Notes: generated by a model not told the origin, from the letters alone. A stretch of DNA of 64,000 nucleotides from Cuneatibacter sp. NSJ-177 (GCF_022867805.1 NZ_JALIFO010000002.1:62001-126000); one strand, 5' to 3'. Positions 8,544 through 17,074 are shown, counted from the stretch's first letter. Translations and numbers: made by a program.

Positions 8544-8592
8544 TTTCGATCGAAATACCATCCCAATCAGAGTAAAGTGCAAAAATGGGATG
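8544..8592 (-). other. Intercistronic palindrome and hairpin between binding protein and permease
   Basis: Contains a perfect 12-bp palindrome TTTCGATCGAAA (8544-8555) and a 7-bp stem CATCCCA/TGGGATG (8559-8565 with 8586-8592; 20-nt loop). It could stabilise the upstream mRNA or dampen read-through into the permease gene. There is no T-tract, so it is not a clear terminator. Confidence 0.4.
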
Positions 8593-8625
8593 CTGCAAAA
8601 ACGCCCGGTCGGATGTTACTGCCGC

Positions 8626-9711
8626 CTATTCCTCAATGGCCACATAATCATCCGGCACCGTGATGTTCAGCGCTTCGCAGTTCGCCTTATTGTATTTCTT
8701 GACCACCTTGGGAGCGAACTCAACCGGCATGGCGGAAATATCCGCATTGTTTACCAGAATCTCGTAAGCCATCTCGCCGGCTTTGTAGCCGATATCGTAG
8801 TAGTCGATGGACAGAGTAGCTGCGCCGCAGCCCTTGCAGATTCCCTCTTCACCGGCGACAACAGGAATCCCGGCGGGCTGGCAGATGTTATTGATGATCT
8901 CGGTGTTGTTGGCCGCCGTGTTGTCCGTAGGCACGTAGAGAACTTCGCATTCAGAGACAGCCGTGGTCGTGATGGAGGCGATATCGTTGGAATCCGCAAA
9001 GGTGTAGGTCTTGCAGGTATATCCCAGCTTTTCCAGTTCCGCCTTCACGACATTCACCTGGTAGGTGGAGTTCGGCTCAGCCGAACAATACAGAAGGCCG
9101 ACGGTCTTCGCATCCGGGAACAGCTCATGAAGCATGGCCGCCTGATCCGCCAGAGGAGCCAGATCCGAGGTACCGGAGATGTTTGTCCCGGTGGTGCCGT
9201 TCCAGTTGTCGATCTCCAGAGCCGTCGCATAGTCGGTGATGGAGGTTCCCAAAATTGGAATCTCGTTGGTGCCCGCCGCGGCTGCCTGAAGGGAAGCGGT
9301 GGCGTTGGCAAGGATCAGATCCACGTTTCCGGAAACAAACTGATTGATGATCGTCGCACACGTCGAAGAATCTCCGGACGCATTCTGCAAATCAAAGGTT
9401 ACATGATCCTCTCCGAGGAGGTCGGTCAATGCCTTCTGGAACCCTTCCGTGGCGGAATCCAATGCCACATGTTGGGTCAGCTGGCAGATTCCAATCTTGT
9501 AAACCTTGCCGTCCGCAACTGCCCCGGTCGACTCCGCTCCGCTGGAAGCAGCCGGCGCAGTTGTCTCCGCAGCAGTCGTGGCCTCCGCCTTTGTGGTAGC
9601 CGCTTCGGTCGTCCCGGCCGCCGCCGTCGTGGTTCCGGAGCCAGAACCGCACCCCGTCAGTGTTGCCATTGCCATGACCAATGCCATGGCAAGCGCCGCC
9701 ATTTTTTTCAT
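8626..9711 (-). CDS. ABC transporter substrate-binding lipoprotein (PF04392 family)
   Basis: 361 residues. Lipoprotein signal with lipobox LTGC (Cys21), then a Thr/Ala/Glu-rich linker (about residues 22-60), then the PF04392 fold starting KVYKIGICQLTQHVALD. Later marks are GTSITDYA, DLAPLADQAAMLHELFPDAKTVGLLYCSAEPNS, and VVAGEEGICKGCGAATLSIDY, all usual for this family. It captures the ligand at the outer face of the membrane and passes it to the permease. ATG start with GGGAGGAAAAG upstream. A strong sigma-A promoter sits before it, making it the first gene of the operon. Confidence 0.88.
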   Translation of the reverse strand: MKKMAALAMALVMAMATLTGCGSGSGTTTAAAGTTEAATTKAEATTAAETTAPAASSGAESTGAVADGKVYKIGICQLTQHVALDSATEGFQKALTDLLGEDHVTFDLQNASGDSSTCATIINQFVSGNVDLILANATASLQAAAAGTNEIPILGTSITDYATALEIDNWNGTTGTNISGTSDLAPLADQAAMLHELFPDAKTVGLLYCSAEPNSTYQVNVVKAELEKLGYTCKTYTFADSNDIASITTTAVSECEVLYVPTDNTAANNTEIINNICQPAGIPVVAGEEGICKGCGAATLSIDYYDIGYKAGEMAYEILVNNADISAMPVEFAPKVVKKYNKANCEALNITVPDDYVAIEE

Positions 9712-9748
9712 AACTCTTTTCCTCCCATTGCTTTAATCCTGCCACGCT

Positions 9749-9768
9749 TTAACGCGTGCAAGCGTTAA
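9749..9768. promoter_or_regulatory. Palindrome in the leader of the PF04392 ABC operon
   Basis: TTAACGC-6 nt-GCGTTAA, a perfect 7+7 inverted repeat just downstream of the predicted transcription start. Placement fits a repressor operator or a 5' stabilising hairpin. No regulator gene is adjacent. Confidence 0.45.
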
Positions 9769-9781
9769 TGATAATAAGTAG

Positions 9782-9810
9782 ACTATACCTCGAACCCTCT
9801 GCTTCGTCAA
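9782..9810 (-). promoter_or_regulatory. Strong sigma-A promoter of the PF04392 ABC operon
   Basis: Minus strand TTGACG (9810-9805), 17-bp spacer, TATAGT (9787-9782). Predicted leader of about 65 nt before the ATG at 9711. Confidence 0.7.
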
Positions 9811-9955
9811 GCAGAAAATTCTATAATTTTCCTTTCTTTTCGAAACAACAGCCGGTTTTGACACTTTTGTCCTCTTTTTTCTTTGTACAATGAGAAATAG
9901 CGGCTACAGCGGAGCCCACCGGAGTATAAGCTCAAGGGCCTTGGCTCGCGGCGAT

Positions 9956-10022
9956 AAAAAAGTGCGGAAACCTGATCTTTTTGATCCTCCAAAGAAGAGT
10001 CCAAAAAAATCGGATTTCCGCA
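9956..10022 (-). terminator. Terminator of the TRAP/SDR operon
   Basis: Minus strand stem GTGCGGAAATCCGAT pairing with ATCAGGTTTCCGCAC (one wobble, one mismatch) across a loop of about 34 nt, followed by TTTTTT. It lies 60 bp after the last gene of the TRAP cluster. Confidence 0.7.
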
Positions 10023-10080
10023 CGGATTCCTTTCTCTCATTTCCCGGATGCCTGCCCGGCAAAAGCCGCGCGCCCGGCTG

Positions 10081-10845
10081 TTACAGGTACCAGCCTCCGG
10101 TGATATTTACCGTGTCCCCGGTGATATAGGCGGACTTTTCCGAGGCCAGGAACACAAAGAGATCCGCCACCTCTTCCACCGTTCCGAACCGCTTCATAGG
10201 AATCAGCTTGTGGTGCAGGTCATTATAATATTGGTTGTTGGCAGCCGACATCTCAGTCTCGATCCGCCCGGCGGCCACGGCGTTCACCGTGACCCCGAAA
10301 GGGGCCAGCTCATAGGCCAACGCGCGGGTCAGGCCCACGACGCCGGTTTTGGAAACCGTATAGCAGGCGGAAGCCGGCCCGTGCTCGCTGGAGGTCAGGC
10401 CCACCACCGAGGACATGTTAAGAATCCTGCCGTATTTTTGCTCCATCATCCCCTTCGCGGCCGCCTTGGAAAAATAAAACATGGAATTCAGGTTCACATC
10501 GATCACCCGCTGCCACTGTTCCACGGTGATGTCATAGAACGGAAGTTTCATTCCACCCTCGGCTTTCGGCGAAATGCCCGCGATATTTGCTAAGATATCG
10601 ATGCCGCCTAAAAATTCCGCCGCCGCCCGGACGGTCTGCTCCGCCTGCGCCGGATCCGCCACATCGCAGACAAACGCCTTGGCCCGCACCCCAAGGTCCA
10701 AAAGCTCCGCCTCAGACGCTTTCAGCTTTTCCTCATTGGTGCCGCAGATGACGACGTCCGCCTTATTTTTTGCAAAAGCCAGGGCCACGGCCTTTCCGAT
10801 TCCTCTCGTGCCGCCGGTCACCAGGGCTCTTTTTTTCTCTAACAT
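10081..10845 (-). CDS. SDR-family oxidoreductase
   Basis: 254-residue classical short-chain dehydrogenase. The NAD(P) loop is VTGGTRGIGKAVA (residues 9-21), NIAG is present, and the catalytic triad is visible in NMSSVVG and CYTVSKTG (Ser, Tyr, Lys). Close to FabG-like or gluconate/hexuronate dehydrogenase types. It is last in the TRAP operon, 9 bp after DctM, which suggests it oxidises or reduces a hydroxyl group of the imported organic or sugar acid. The substrate cannot be read from sequence. Confidence 0.87.
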   Translation of the reverse strand: MLEKKRALVTGGTRGIGKAVALAFAKNKADVVICGTNEEKLKASEAELLDLGVRAKAFVCDVADPAQAEQTVRAAAEFLGGIDILANIAGISPKAEGGMKLPFYDITVEQWQRVIDVNLNSMFYFSKAAAKGMMEQKYGRILNMSSVVGLTSSEHGPASACYTVSKTGVVGLTRALAYELAPFGVTVNAVAAGRIETEMSAANNQYYNDLHHKLIPMKRFGTVEEVADLFVFLASEKSAYITGDTVNITGGWYL

Positions 10846-10854
10846 TTTATCCTC

Positions 10855-12135
10855 CTACTTTACATACCCCAACAAAGAGGGCAGGAACATGGTCAACGGT
10901 TTCCATGCACAGGTTACCACAAGAGTCAGCGCATTGCAAGCCACAAAGGGAAGGGCTGCCCGGAACAGCCGGAAGATGTCCACCTTGGCAATGCCCGAAC
11001 CGATAAAGAGGCAATTTCCAACCGGAGGCGTCGTCAGACCGATTCCCAGGTTAATGGTCAAAATACAGCCAAACTGGATGGGATCGATCCCGTAAGCCTG
11101 CACCACCGGCAGTAAAATCGGGGCGAACAAGATCATGGCCGGAACCAGGTCCATCACACAGCCGACCAGGAAGAGGAACAGGTTGATCAGCAGGATCACC
11201 AGGATCCCATTGTCCAAGGTCTCTGAGAAAAAGTGGACCAGCAGCGCCGGGATCTGTTCCATATTAATAATCCACGCAACCACCGTGGCCACCCCGACAA
11301 TCAAAAGCGCTACGGAGGTCGTGACCGCCGAGCGGATCAAAAGCTTGGGAAGCTGGCTGATCTTGTATTCCTTATAGATGAACACGCCGAGGAACAGAGC
11401 GTAGAGAACGGCCACCACGCCAACCTCAGAAGCCGTAGCAATGCCAAGACCGCAGCCCAGCAGAATGATCAGCGGCAGCACCAAGGCCAGACAGCTTTCT
11501 TTAAACGCAACGCAGATCTCCCGGAAGCTGGCGCGCGGGGAGCAGGGATAGCCGCGCTTTTTCGAAATGAAATAGGCCACGATCATCTGGGTAACGCCCA
11601 CCATGATGCCGGGGAGCAGGCCGCCGATGAACAGCGCTCCGATGGAGACGCCGGCACAAAGCCCATAAATGCACTGGGGGATGCTGGGCGGAATCAAGAC
11701 GCCGATGGTCGAGGAAGCCACTGTGATTCCGGCCGCATATTCCGCATCATATCCTTCCTCCACCATGGAAGGGATCATCAAACCGCCGATAGCCGCGGTA
11801 TCCGCCACCGCGGAGCCGCTGATGCCGCCGAAAAACATGCTGGCCAGCACATTGACCAGGCCGCTGCCTCCGGGGATATGGCCCACCAGGGCTGTGGAAA
11901 ACCGCACCAGACGTTTGGCAAGCCCGGTCTCTCCGCAGAGGTTGCCGGCAATGATATAGAGCGGCACTGCGATCATGCTGAACGAGTTGACACCATTCAC
12001 CATCTTGTGAGTAAACGTTACCATCTGAAAATCACTGTTGAAGATCGCCACGATGGCCGCCGTGCCCAGAGCAAACGCAATCGGAGCGCCCATGATAATC
12101 AAAAGAAAAAAGAGTCCCATCAAAATTGCCGTCAT
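10855..12135 (-). CDS. TRAP transporter large permease (DctM)
   Basis: 426-residue integral membrane protein with many hydrophobic segments, of the DctM/SiaM class that carries the sodium-coupled translocation step. MTAILMGLFFLLIIMGAPIAFALG at the N-terminus and GGISGSAVADTAAIGGLMIP (with the GSA/DTA motif) are hallmarks. The ATG overlaps the DctQ stop as ATGA, so the two are translationally coupled. Works with DctQ and the DctP binding protein to import a carboxylate. Confidence 0.93.
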   Translation of the reverse strand: MTAILMGLFFLLIIMGAPIAFALGTAAIVAIFNSDFQMVTFTHKMVNGVNSFSMIAVPLYIIAGNLCGETGLAKRLVRFSTALVGHIPGGSGLVNVLASMFFGGISGSAVADTAAIGGLMIPSMVEEGYDAEYAAGITVASSTIGVLIPPSIPQCIYGLCAGVSIGALFIGGLLPGIMVGVTQMIVAYFISKKRGYPCSPRASFREICVAFKESCLALVLPLIILLGCGLGIATASEVGVVAVLYALFLGVFIYKEYKISQLPKLLIRSAVTTSVALLIVGVATVVAWIINMEQIPALLVHFFSETLDNGILVILLINLFLFLVGCVMDLVPAMILFAPILLPVVQAYGIDPIQFGCILTINLGIGLTTPPVGNCLFIGSGIAKVDIFRLFRAALPFVACNALTLVVTCAWKPLTMFLPSLLGYVK

Positions 12136-12620
12136 AGTTCCTTAACCTCCTTTCCCATCAGGCGGGCGGTATAGCCCACCGCCATCAGCACGCTGGAAAG
12201 CGGCAGATTGATATACCAAAACGCATATGAAATCTTAATAGCCTCCGATAAGCTCCGGATATTTTCTTTCACCAAAACCGATCCATAGTAAAACACCACC
12301 ACGATAAAAACATAGACGGACAGATGCGAAAGAAAGCGGAAGACAAGCTCCAGCCAGCTGGGAAAATGAAGCCTGGAAATATCTAACTGCACGTGCATTC
12401 CATTTCGGAGAGCAATGGCTGCGCCCCAAAATACCACCCAAACCAGCATCAGCTGGCAGAGCTCCGTGCTCCAGCGGGGGGAGTTGTTCAGAAGATACCG
12501 AAATGCCACCTGTATCGTGACGGAAACAATCAGTACGATTGTTGCAAGGCAGACCACCCAATTTGCGATCCGAAACATCCAGTCATCCAAGAAAAAGAGC
12601 ACTTTCCTGCATGCTTTCAT
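12132..12620 (-). CDS. TRAP transporter small permease (DctQ)
   Basis: 162 residues with four hydrophobic segments, the usual DctQ layout; PRWSTELCQLMLVWVVFWGAAIALR contains the conserved W-x-E-E-like region of the family. It forms the membrane complex with DctM. ATG start with AGGAGG 8 nt upstream; its stop overlaps the dctM start. Confidence 0.9.
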   Translation of the reverse strand: MKACRKVLFFLDDWMFRIANWVVCLATIVLIVSVTIQVAFRYLLNNSPRWSTELCQLMLVWVVFWGAAIALRNGMHVQLDISRLHFPSWLELVFRFLSHLSVYVFIVVVFYYGSVLVKENIRSLSEAIKISYAFWYINLPLSSVLMAVGYTARLMGKEVKEL

Positions 12621-12671
12621 TGGTTTTCCTCCTGTTGATTTTTCTATTCTTGCCTATCAAACAAGCGAAAC

Positions 12672-12695
12672 GGGCGGGCCGCAGTCCGCCCGCCC
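12672..12695 (-). other. GC-rich hairpin between DctP and DctQ genes
   Basis: Perfect 8-bp stem GGGCGGGC/GCCCGCCC with an 8-nt loop. Like the hairpins after the other two binding-protein genes here, it probably raises the amount of binding-protein mRNA over permease mRNA, either as a 3' stabiliser or as a leaky terminator. Confidence 0.5.
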
Positions 12696-12712
12696 ATACC
12701 GCCTCTTTGCTT

Positions 12713-13825
12713 CTAATCCGCCAATGCCTGAATGTCAGCCACCAGTTGTTTAGAGAAATCGTCCACCAGGTAATCCGGCCAAACTTTTTCCATCACGACA
12801 TCCTTCATCTTGGCTACTTCTTCCGCCGGCATTTCCGTGACTTCCATCTTTTCCTTCAACTCCGCAAGGAGCTCCGAGTTCCTTTTGGTATTCTCCTCCC
12901 CGGCCACATCGCAGGCGTATTTGCCCGCCTCGGCCAGCGCTTCCTGCACGTCCGCAGGATAGGTATCCCAGACTTTTTTCGAGAATTGGAGCTGATCGCA
13001 GATCGTGGAATGGTTGGTCACGCACAGATAATCCTGCACCTCATAAAACGCGCTGGTGGAAATCAGCTGGTACGGGTTCTCCTGGGCATCCACCACCTTG
13101 GTCTGAAGCGCCGTGTACAATTCGCTGAAATCCAGCGGCGTCGGGTTGGCTCCCCAGGCGGAGAACGAATCCATCAGTACCGGCGTATTGGGGGTCCGGA
13201 TCACCAGCCCTTTCAAATCTTCCATCTTCTCGATCTTCCGGCTGGAAGTAATCTGTCGGAAACCAGCCTCAAACATGCCAAGCATCTTGATTCCGGCGCT
13301 GTCGAAACACTCCGCCACGCGCTCCCTGACGCTTGCACCCTCGTCGCCTCTTAAAACCTTGGTCATATGCTCGTCGCTGGAAAACAGATACGGAAGGTTC
13401 AGCACGTCCAGGCGGGAATCAATCTGGGAATGCCGCCCAAAAGCCACCGCATCCAGGGTTCCCATCTGCATTGCCTCGATCATCTCGGTCTGAGTCCCCA
13501 GAACCGCATTCGGGTAAATGATGACCTCCACCCGGTCCGCTCCCAGCAGTTCCACCGCCTTATCCCGGAACGCCTCGGCGCAGACCTGATAAATATTGTC
13601 CTCCGACATGGAATGGCCGATCCGGATGGTAATCTTTTCTCCGCCGCCCGACTCGCTCGAAGGCGCCTCGGTGGCTGCTGCGGCAGCTGTGGTCCCTCCT
13701 GCCGCGCTAGTGCCGTCCGCAGCCGCCGTGGTGGAAGTATTTCCCCCTCCGCAGCCGCTGAGTATCAATCCCGCCGCCATGGCTGCGCTCAATACCAAAG
13801 ACAGTCCCCGATTTCTTTTCTTCAT
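12713..13825 (-). CDS. TRAP transporter substrate-binding lipoprotein (DctP)
   Basis: 370 residues. Signal with lipobox LSGC (Cys25), a Thr/Ala/Ser-rich linker to about residue 60, then a DctP fold starting KITIRIGHSMSEDN. The carboxylate-binding arginine is in DLKGLVIRTPNTPV, and QTKVVDAQENPYQLI is the usual second motif. DctP proteins bind mono- and dicarboxylates, sialic acid, uronates or keto acids. Ribosome site AAGGAG before the ATG. The accompanying SDRs, isomerase and Gfo/Idh enzyme point to a sugar acid or related compound. Confidence 0.92.
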   Translation of the reverse strand: MKKRNRGLSLVLSAAMAAGLILSGCGGGNTSTTAAADGTSAAGGTTAAAAATEAPSSESGGGEKITIRIGHSMSEDNIYQVCAEAFRDKAVELLGADRVEVIIYPNAVLGTQTEMIEAMQMGTLDAVAFGRHSQIDSRLDVLNLPYLFSSDEHMTKVLRGDEGASVRERVAECFDSAGIKMLGMFEAGFRQITSSRKIEKMEDLKGLVIRTPNTPVLMDSFSAWGANPTPLDFSELYTALQTKVVDAQENPYQLISTSAFYEVQDYLCVTNHSTICDQLQFSKKVWDTYPADVQEALAEAGKYACDVAGEENTKRNSELLAELKEKMEVTEMPAEEVAKMKDVVMEKVWPDYLVDDFSKQLVADIQALAD

Positions 13826-13883
13826 ACTTTAATCTCCTTCCCTTTTGAATGGGTTATCCCCATCTTCTCAAAACCATCCGGAT

Positions 13884-15095
13884 CTACACGAAATCGATCC
13901 GCCTTCCCTCTTCCGCCGACTGGTAAGCTGCATAGAGAACCTGCGTCGCCAATTTCGCCAGCCCGATCCCGGACTCCGCCGGCCTTCCTTCCGCCGCGGC
14001 CAGAAGAAAATCCTGCATTTCTTCCGCATATCCGTAGATGCTTTCCTTTAAAATCTCCGGCTGGGTCCAGCCCAGTTTCGTCGAGAGCATCATGGCCAAA
14101 GGCTCCTCCTCCATCCCGCGCTCATCGGCCAGATATAGATTCATCAAATCGGTGGGGCCGATCTTACAGTGCATGACCGTATCATTGCAGTAAACTTCGA
14201 CATAATCCTTCATCCCGCCCAGCACCGTATCGGTGGAGAGCACCACCGCTTTGGTTCCGTCCAGAAAGGTAACGGTCACATTGGCGAAGTCCTCCACATC
14301 ATCCGGTCTTGCATGGATGTAGCGGTGTTCCCACTCCGACAGGCATTCGGTGGCCCGGCCGGTGTCGGCCAGCACGCTCCGAATGCCGAATTCCTCACCC
14401 CGGCACCGGCTCTCCCATTGTTTCAGATACAAAATCCCGGTCAGTGGGTGCGTCCCGCAGCGGATCAGCGTCCCGCCTCCGGTTTTCTTCCAGGTACCGG
14501 CGGCCAGGGAGGTGGACCCTTTCAGGCTGGTCTCCCCCTTTAGAAAAAGGATCTTGCTCTTCCGCTTTTCCAGAATCGACTTTGCTTTTTGGACCGCCGG
14601 TGCATAGATGAAATTTTCCGCATAGAAAAATTGTTTTCCGCTCTCTGCAATCAGCTGCTCCAGCTCTTTTAAATCCTCATCAATCTTCCGCCGCATCCGG
14701 CCGCAGGGAACCCGCATGCCGACCGGAGCCGGATCCCCGGCCTGGCCGAAATAACCCGTCAGCGGTTTTTCGCAGATCACATGTTTCCCGGCCCGCAGGG
14801 CATGGCAGATAAAAGGAAAATGCAGATACGGAGGCGTAAGAATATCGATGAGATCAATCTCCGGATCTTTCAACATTTCTTCAAAGCTTGCCGTCGCCTG
14901 CTCATAGCCGTACTCCCCCTTCAATTCCTCGGCCCGTCTCTGATCCGTGTCACAGACGGTTTTCAGCCGGAACGGCACCCCTGATACCTTTTTCAAAGCC
15001 TCTGCGTGCAGTCTGGCGGCAAATCCGCTGCCCACGGTCCCGATGACGAGGGGGCGGAGTCCGTTCCTATTAATATTGGAGCCCTCCATTGACAT
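13884..15095 (-). CDS. Gfo/Idh/MocA-family oxidoreductase
   Basis: 403 residues. N-terminal Rossmann fold with VGSGFAARLHAEAL (about 20-33), then the EKPLTG motif that marks the family, followed by the C-terminal alpha/beta domain. Such enzymes oxidise sugars, inositols or their acids with NAD(P). After EKPLTGYFG comes a segment rich in Gly, Pro and Arg (roughly residues 115-135) that looks less conserved than the rest; it might be a family-specific insertion. ATG with GGGGAGG upstream; overlaps the SDR stop by 26 bp, so the genes are coupled. Confidence 0.87.
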   Translation of the reverse strand: MSMEGSNINRNGLRPLVIGTVGSGFAARLHAEALKKVSGVPFRLKTVCDTDQRRAEELKGEYGYEQATASFEEMLKDPEIDLIDILTPPYLHFPFICHALRAGKHVICEKPLTGYFGQAGDPAPVGMRVPCGRMRRKIDEDLKELEQLIAESGKQFFYAENFIYAPAVQKAKSILEKRKSKILFLKGETSLKGSTSLAAGTWKKTGGGTLIRCGTHPLTGILYLKQWESRCRGEEFGIRSVLADTGRATECLSEWEHRYIHARPDDVEDFANVTVTFLDGTKAVVLSTDTVLGGMKDYVEVYCNDTVMHCKIGPTDLMNLYLADERGMEEEPLAMMLSTKLGWTQPEILKESIYGYAEEMQDFLLAAAEGRPAESGIGLAKLATQVLYAAYQSAEEGRRIDFV

Positions 15096-15822
15096 CTAAA
15101 ACCTCCCCTGTGGTCCAGGCGGCGTCGTCGCTGGCCAGGTAGGCGATGGCGGCCGCTGCCTCCGAAACCTTCCCCAACCGGTGAATTCGCGTGCCTTCTT
15201 TCAGACGCTCGATGTGCTCCTGCGTCAGGGAAGACAGCATCCGGCCTGCCAGAGGTCCCGGCGCCACACAGTTCACAGTGATGTTCCACGGGCCCAGCTC
15301 ATATCCAAGGAGCTGTGTCATGCCCACCAGACCGGCTTTGGACGCCGCATAGTTGACGCCGACGCCGGGTCGGCCGCGGCGGCCTCCGATGGAGGACACC
15401 AACACGATCCGGCCATAGTTTTGTTCCTTCATGATCGGAACGGCGGCTTTCACACAGTAAAACACGCTGGTGATATTGACGTCCATGACTTTGTGCCACT
15501 CCTCCGTGGTCAGAACATCGATGGGCTTATGGATCAGAATTCCCTGGGAGCAGACCAGAACATCCAAGCGCCCATATGTCTTTTGGATCGTCTCGGCGGT
15601 CTTCACGCAGCCTTCATAGTCCAGAGCGTCCCCCGCCAGATAGTGGATCCGGCCCTCATAGCCTTTTTCCTCCAATTTCCGGCATTCTTCGCCAAGGCGC
15701 TCTTCGGAGCGGCTGCTTAAAATCACGGTCGCCCCTTCCTCCAAAAGGCGCTCCGCCGTTGCACAGGCAATATCGCCGCTGCCCCCTGTGATCCATACAA
15801 TTTTCCCCTCATACCGTTCCAT
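15070..15822 (-). CDS. SDR-family oxidoreductase
   Basis: 250-residue classical SDR: cofactor loop ITGGSGDIACATAE (residues 12-25), VCSQG in place of NNAG, and the catalytic residues in LVSSIGG and NYAASKAG (Ser, Tyr, Lys). C-terminal GEVLDVNGGLQY is typical. Second SDR of the cluster and not closely similar to the one at 10081-10845, so they probably act on different steps. AAAGGAG precedes the ATG. Confidence 0.87.
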   Translation of the reverse strand: MERYEGKIVWITGGSGDIACATAERLLEEGATVILSSRSEERLGEECRKLEEKGYEGRIHYLAGDALDYEGCVKTAETIQKTYGRLDVLVCSQGILIHKPIDVLTTEEWHKVMDVNITSVFYCVKAAVPIMKEQNYGRIVLVSSIGGRRGRPGVGVNYAASKAGLVGMTQLLGYELGPWNITVNCVAPGPLAGRMLSSLTQEHIERLKEGTRIHRLGKVSEAAAAIAYLASDDAAWTTGEVLDVNGGLQY

Positions 15823-15836
15823 GACAATTTCTCCTT

Positions 15837-16640
15837 TTATTCAAAATTTTTCTTGGCATATTCCAGGGCTCTTCTGGCGTGTTCTTCCAGGCCGATCTCC
15901 CCCAGCCGTTCCAGATGAGGCACCTCGATCCCCCGCGAGACGCCGGGCAGTTTTTTCAGGACTCCGGCGATGTCAATCTCACCCTCGCCGGGATACAGAC
16001 GTTCCGCCCGTCCCGTATGTACCAGTGCTTCCTCCTCCTCCGGAATCTCCTTGTATGTATCGCAGAGATGAACGTAGTTGAACCATTCTCTCGGCATCGA
16101 GTCAAACTCTTCCAGCTTGCAGCGGGAACGGTGGAAATGCAGCAGGTCCACCACCACGCCGACATTCTTCTTTCCCGAACGAAGCAGCAGCTCTTTTACC
16201 GTCTTCATGTCCTTTACGCTGGCCCAGGTGACGAATTCCACGTTCACCGTCATATCGTATTTCTCAGCCAGCTCGCAGAGCTCGCAGAATTTCTCCGTGT
16301 AATAATCGGAATCCGGGGTCCAGATATTCGTCAGGATGTGATGAACGCCCAGACGGGAAATCGCTTCCAGCGCCGGTTCATAGGCTGCGATGTCGACGCC
16401 GTCATAGATCCTGGCGTTCTCCGTGTCGTTGATAAAAATCCCCGTATCCTTTAGCGCCTGCTCGGTATCCCGAAAGAGCTGTTTGTCCGCCGCAATATCG
16501 TGGGGGACTTCGCCTTTCAGACCCATCGGGATCGTCCGCAGGCTGACGCACTGATAGCCCGCCTTTGCCGCAGCATGTATGAATTTCGGCGGTGGACAGG
16601 TGATATCGCTCAGATGTACCAGAGAATAAACGGTTTCCAT
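15837..16640 (-). CDS. Sugar phosphate isomerase/epimerase-like TIM barrel (AP-endonuclease 2 family)
   Basis: 267 residues of the PF01261 fold shared by xylose isomerase, IolE/IolI and hydroxypyruvate isomerase. Candidate metal ligands are visible: E in MTVNVEFVTW, D/H in VGVVVDLLHFHRS, H in NYVHLCDTYKE, and E near GEGEIDIAGVLKKL. First gene of the TRAP operon. ATG at 16640 is preferred over TTG at 16646 because GGAGGAG then has a 7-nt spacing. Probably isomerises or dehydrates the imported sugar-like compound. Confidence 0.83.
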   Translation of the reverse strand: METVYSLVHLSDITCPPPKFIHAAAKAGYQCVSLRTIPMGLKGEVPHDIAADKQLFRDTEQALKDTGIFINDTENARIYDGVDIAAYEPALEAISRLGVHHILTNIWTPDSDYYTEKFCELCELAEKYDMTVNVEFVTWASVKDMKTVKELLLRSGKKNVGVVVDLLHFHRSRCKLEEFDSMPREWFNYVHLCDTYKEIPEEEEALVHTGRAERLYPGEGEIDIAGVLKKLPGVSRGIEVPHLERLGEIGLEEHARRALEYAKKNFE

Positions 16641-16698
16641 AGTCAATCTCCTCCTACTGTTTTGTGAATTATTTTTACTTTTCCTTCCATATAATCCG

Positions 16699-16728
16699 AT
16701 TATACTTTCTCTTCCGTCACGTTGCCAA
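16699..16728 (-). promoter_or_regulatory. Promoter of the TRAP catabolic operon
   Basis: Minus strand TTGGCA (16728-16723), 18-bp spacer, TATAAT (16704-16699), about 60 bp upstream of the first gene. The -35 touches the LysR-type box to its right. Confidence 0.65.
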
Positions 16729-16750
16729 TGTTATATTTACATCTTAACAT
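16728..16750. promoter_or_regulatory. LysR-type operator (T-N11-A box)
   Basis: Perfect inverted repeat ATGTTA-11 nt-TAACAT. LysR-type regulators bind T-N11-A motifs, and this one abuts the -35 of the TRAP operon promoter and lies upstream of the divergent LysR gene. The position fits the primary recognition site for activation of the operon. Confidence 0.65.
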
Positions 16751-16789
16751 GGCCAAAATTCATATTTTCCAGTCAGCGCGCTCTTGCAC

Positions 16790-16818
16790 TTGATGGAAAT
16801 ATGCGCCTTTGCTATAAT
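16790..16818 (+). promoter_or_regulatory. Candidate promoter of the LysR regulator
   Basis: TTGATG (16790-16795), 17-bp spacer, TATAAT (16813-16818). It would give a leader of about 250 nt before the GTG start. Between 16819 and 17058 I see no convincing gene or structured element. Confidence 0.5.
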
Positions 16819-17074
16819 ACAAGTGTTATCCAAATCAGCAGTGTTTCTGGCGGCCTTGCTGGCTATCTTTCATGCGCCGAGCATATCCTCTGCACGCGGA
16901 GGTAAATTTACCCAGTCAGCAATCAAGATTAGCGCTGGACCATTTCTGTCTTCAAGGCCGGCATGGGGATCTGCCCTGTTTTCTCTTATAATTCTAATCA
17001 CCGCATTTCATAAAATCGGGTTTCATGACGCGCCAATGATTCATCATCCGCCGCCATGATCAAAGGAGGCTCTT

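Noticed and set aside
9564-9640. Repeated short GC-rich units in lipoprotein linker DNA that could look like a tandem repeat or CRISPR-like array
   Set aside because: Units are irregular in length and all lie in frame as T/A/E codons within a coding region; no constant repeat-spacer spacing.
8422-9768. 448-codon open frame on the plus strand
   Set aside because: Antisense to the binding-protein gene with lipobox and PF04392 motifs; no start signal; composition typical of a shadow frame.
9712-9950. T-box or tryptophan attenuator before the TrpXYZ-like operon
   Set aside because: The predicted leader is only about 65 nt and lacks the T-box motif and a terminator/antiterminator pair.
16784-17059. 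Possible small membrane protein (91 codons) in front of the LysR gene
   Set aside because: Starts at a TTG inside the candidate -35 region without a ribosome site, and no family resemblance; more likely the untranslated leader.
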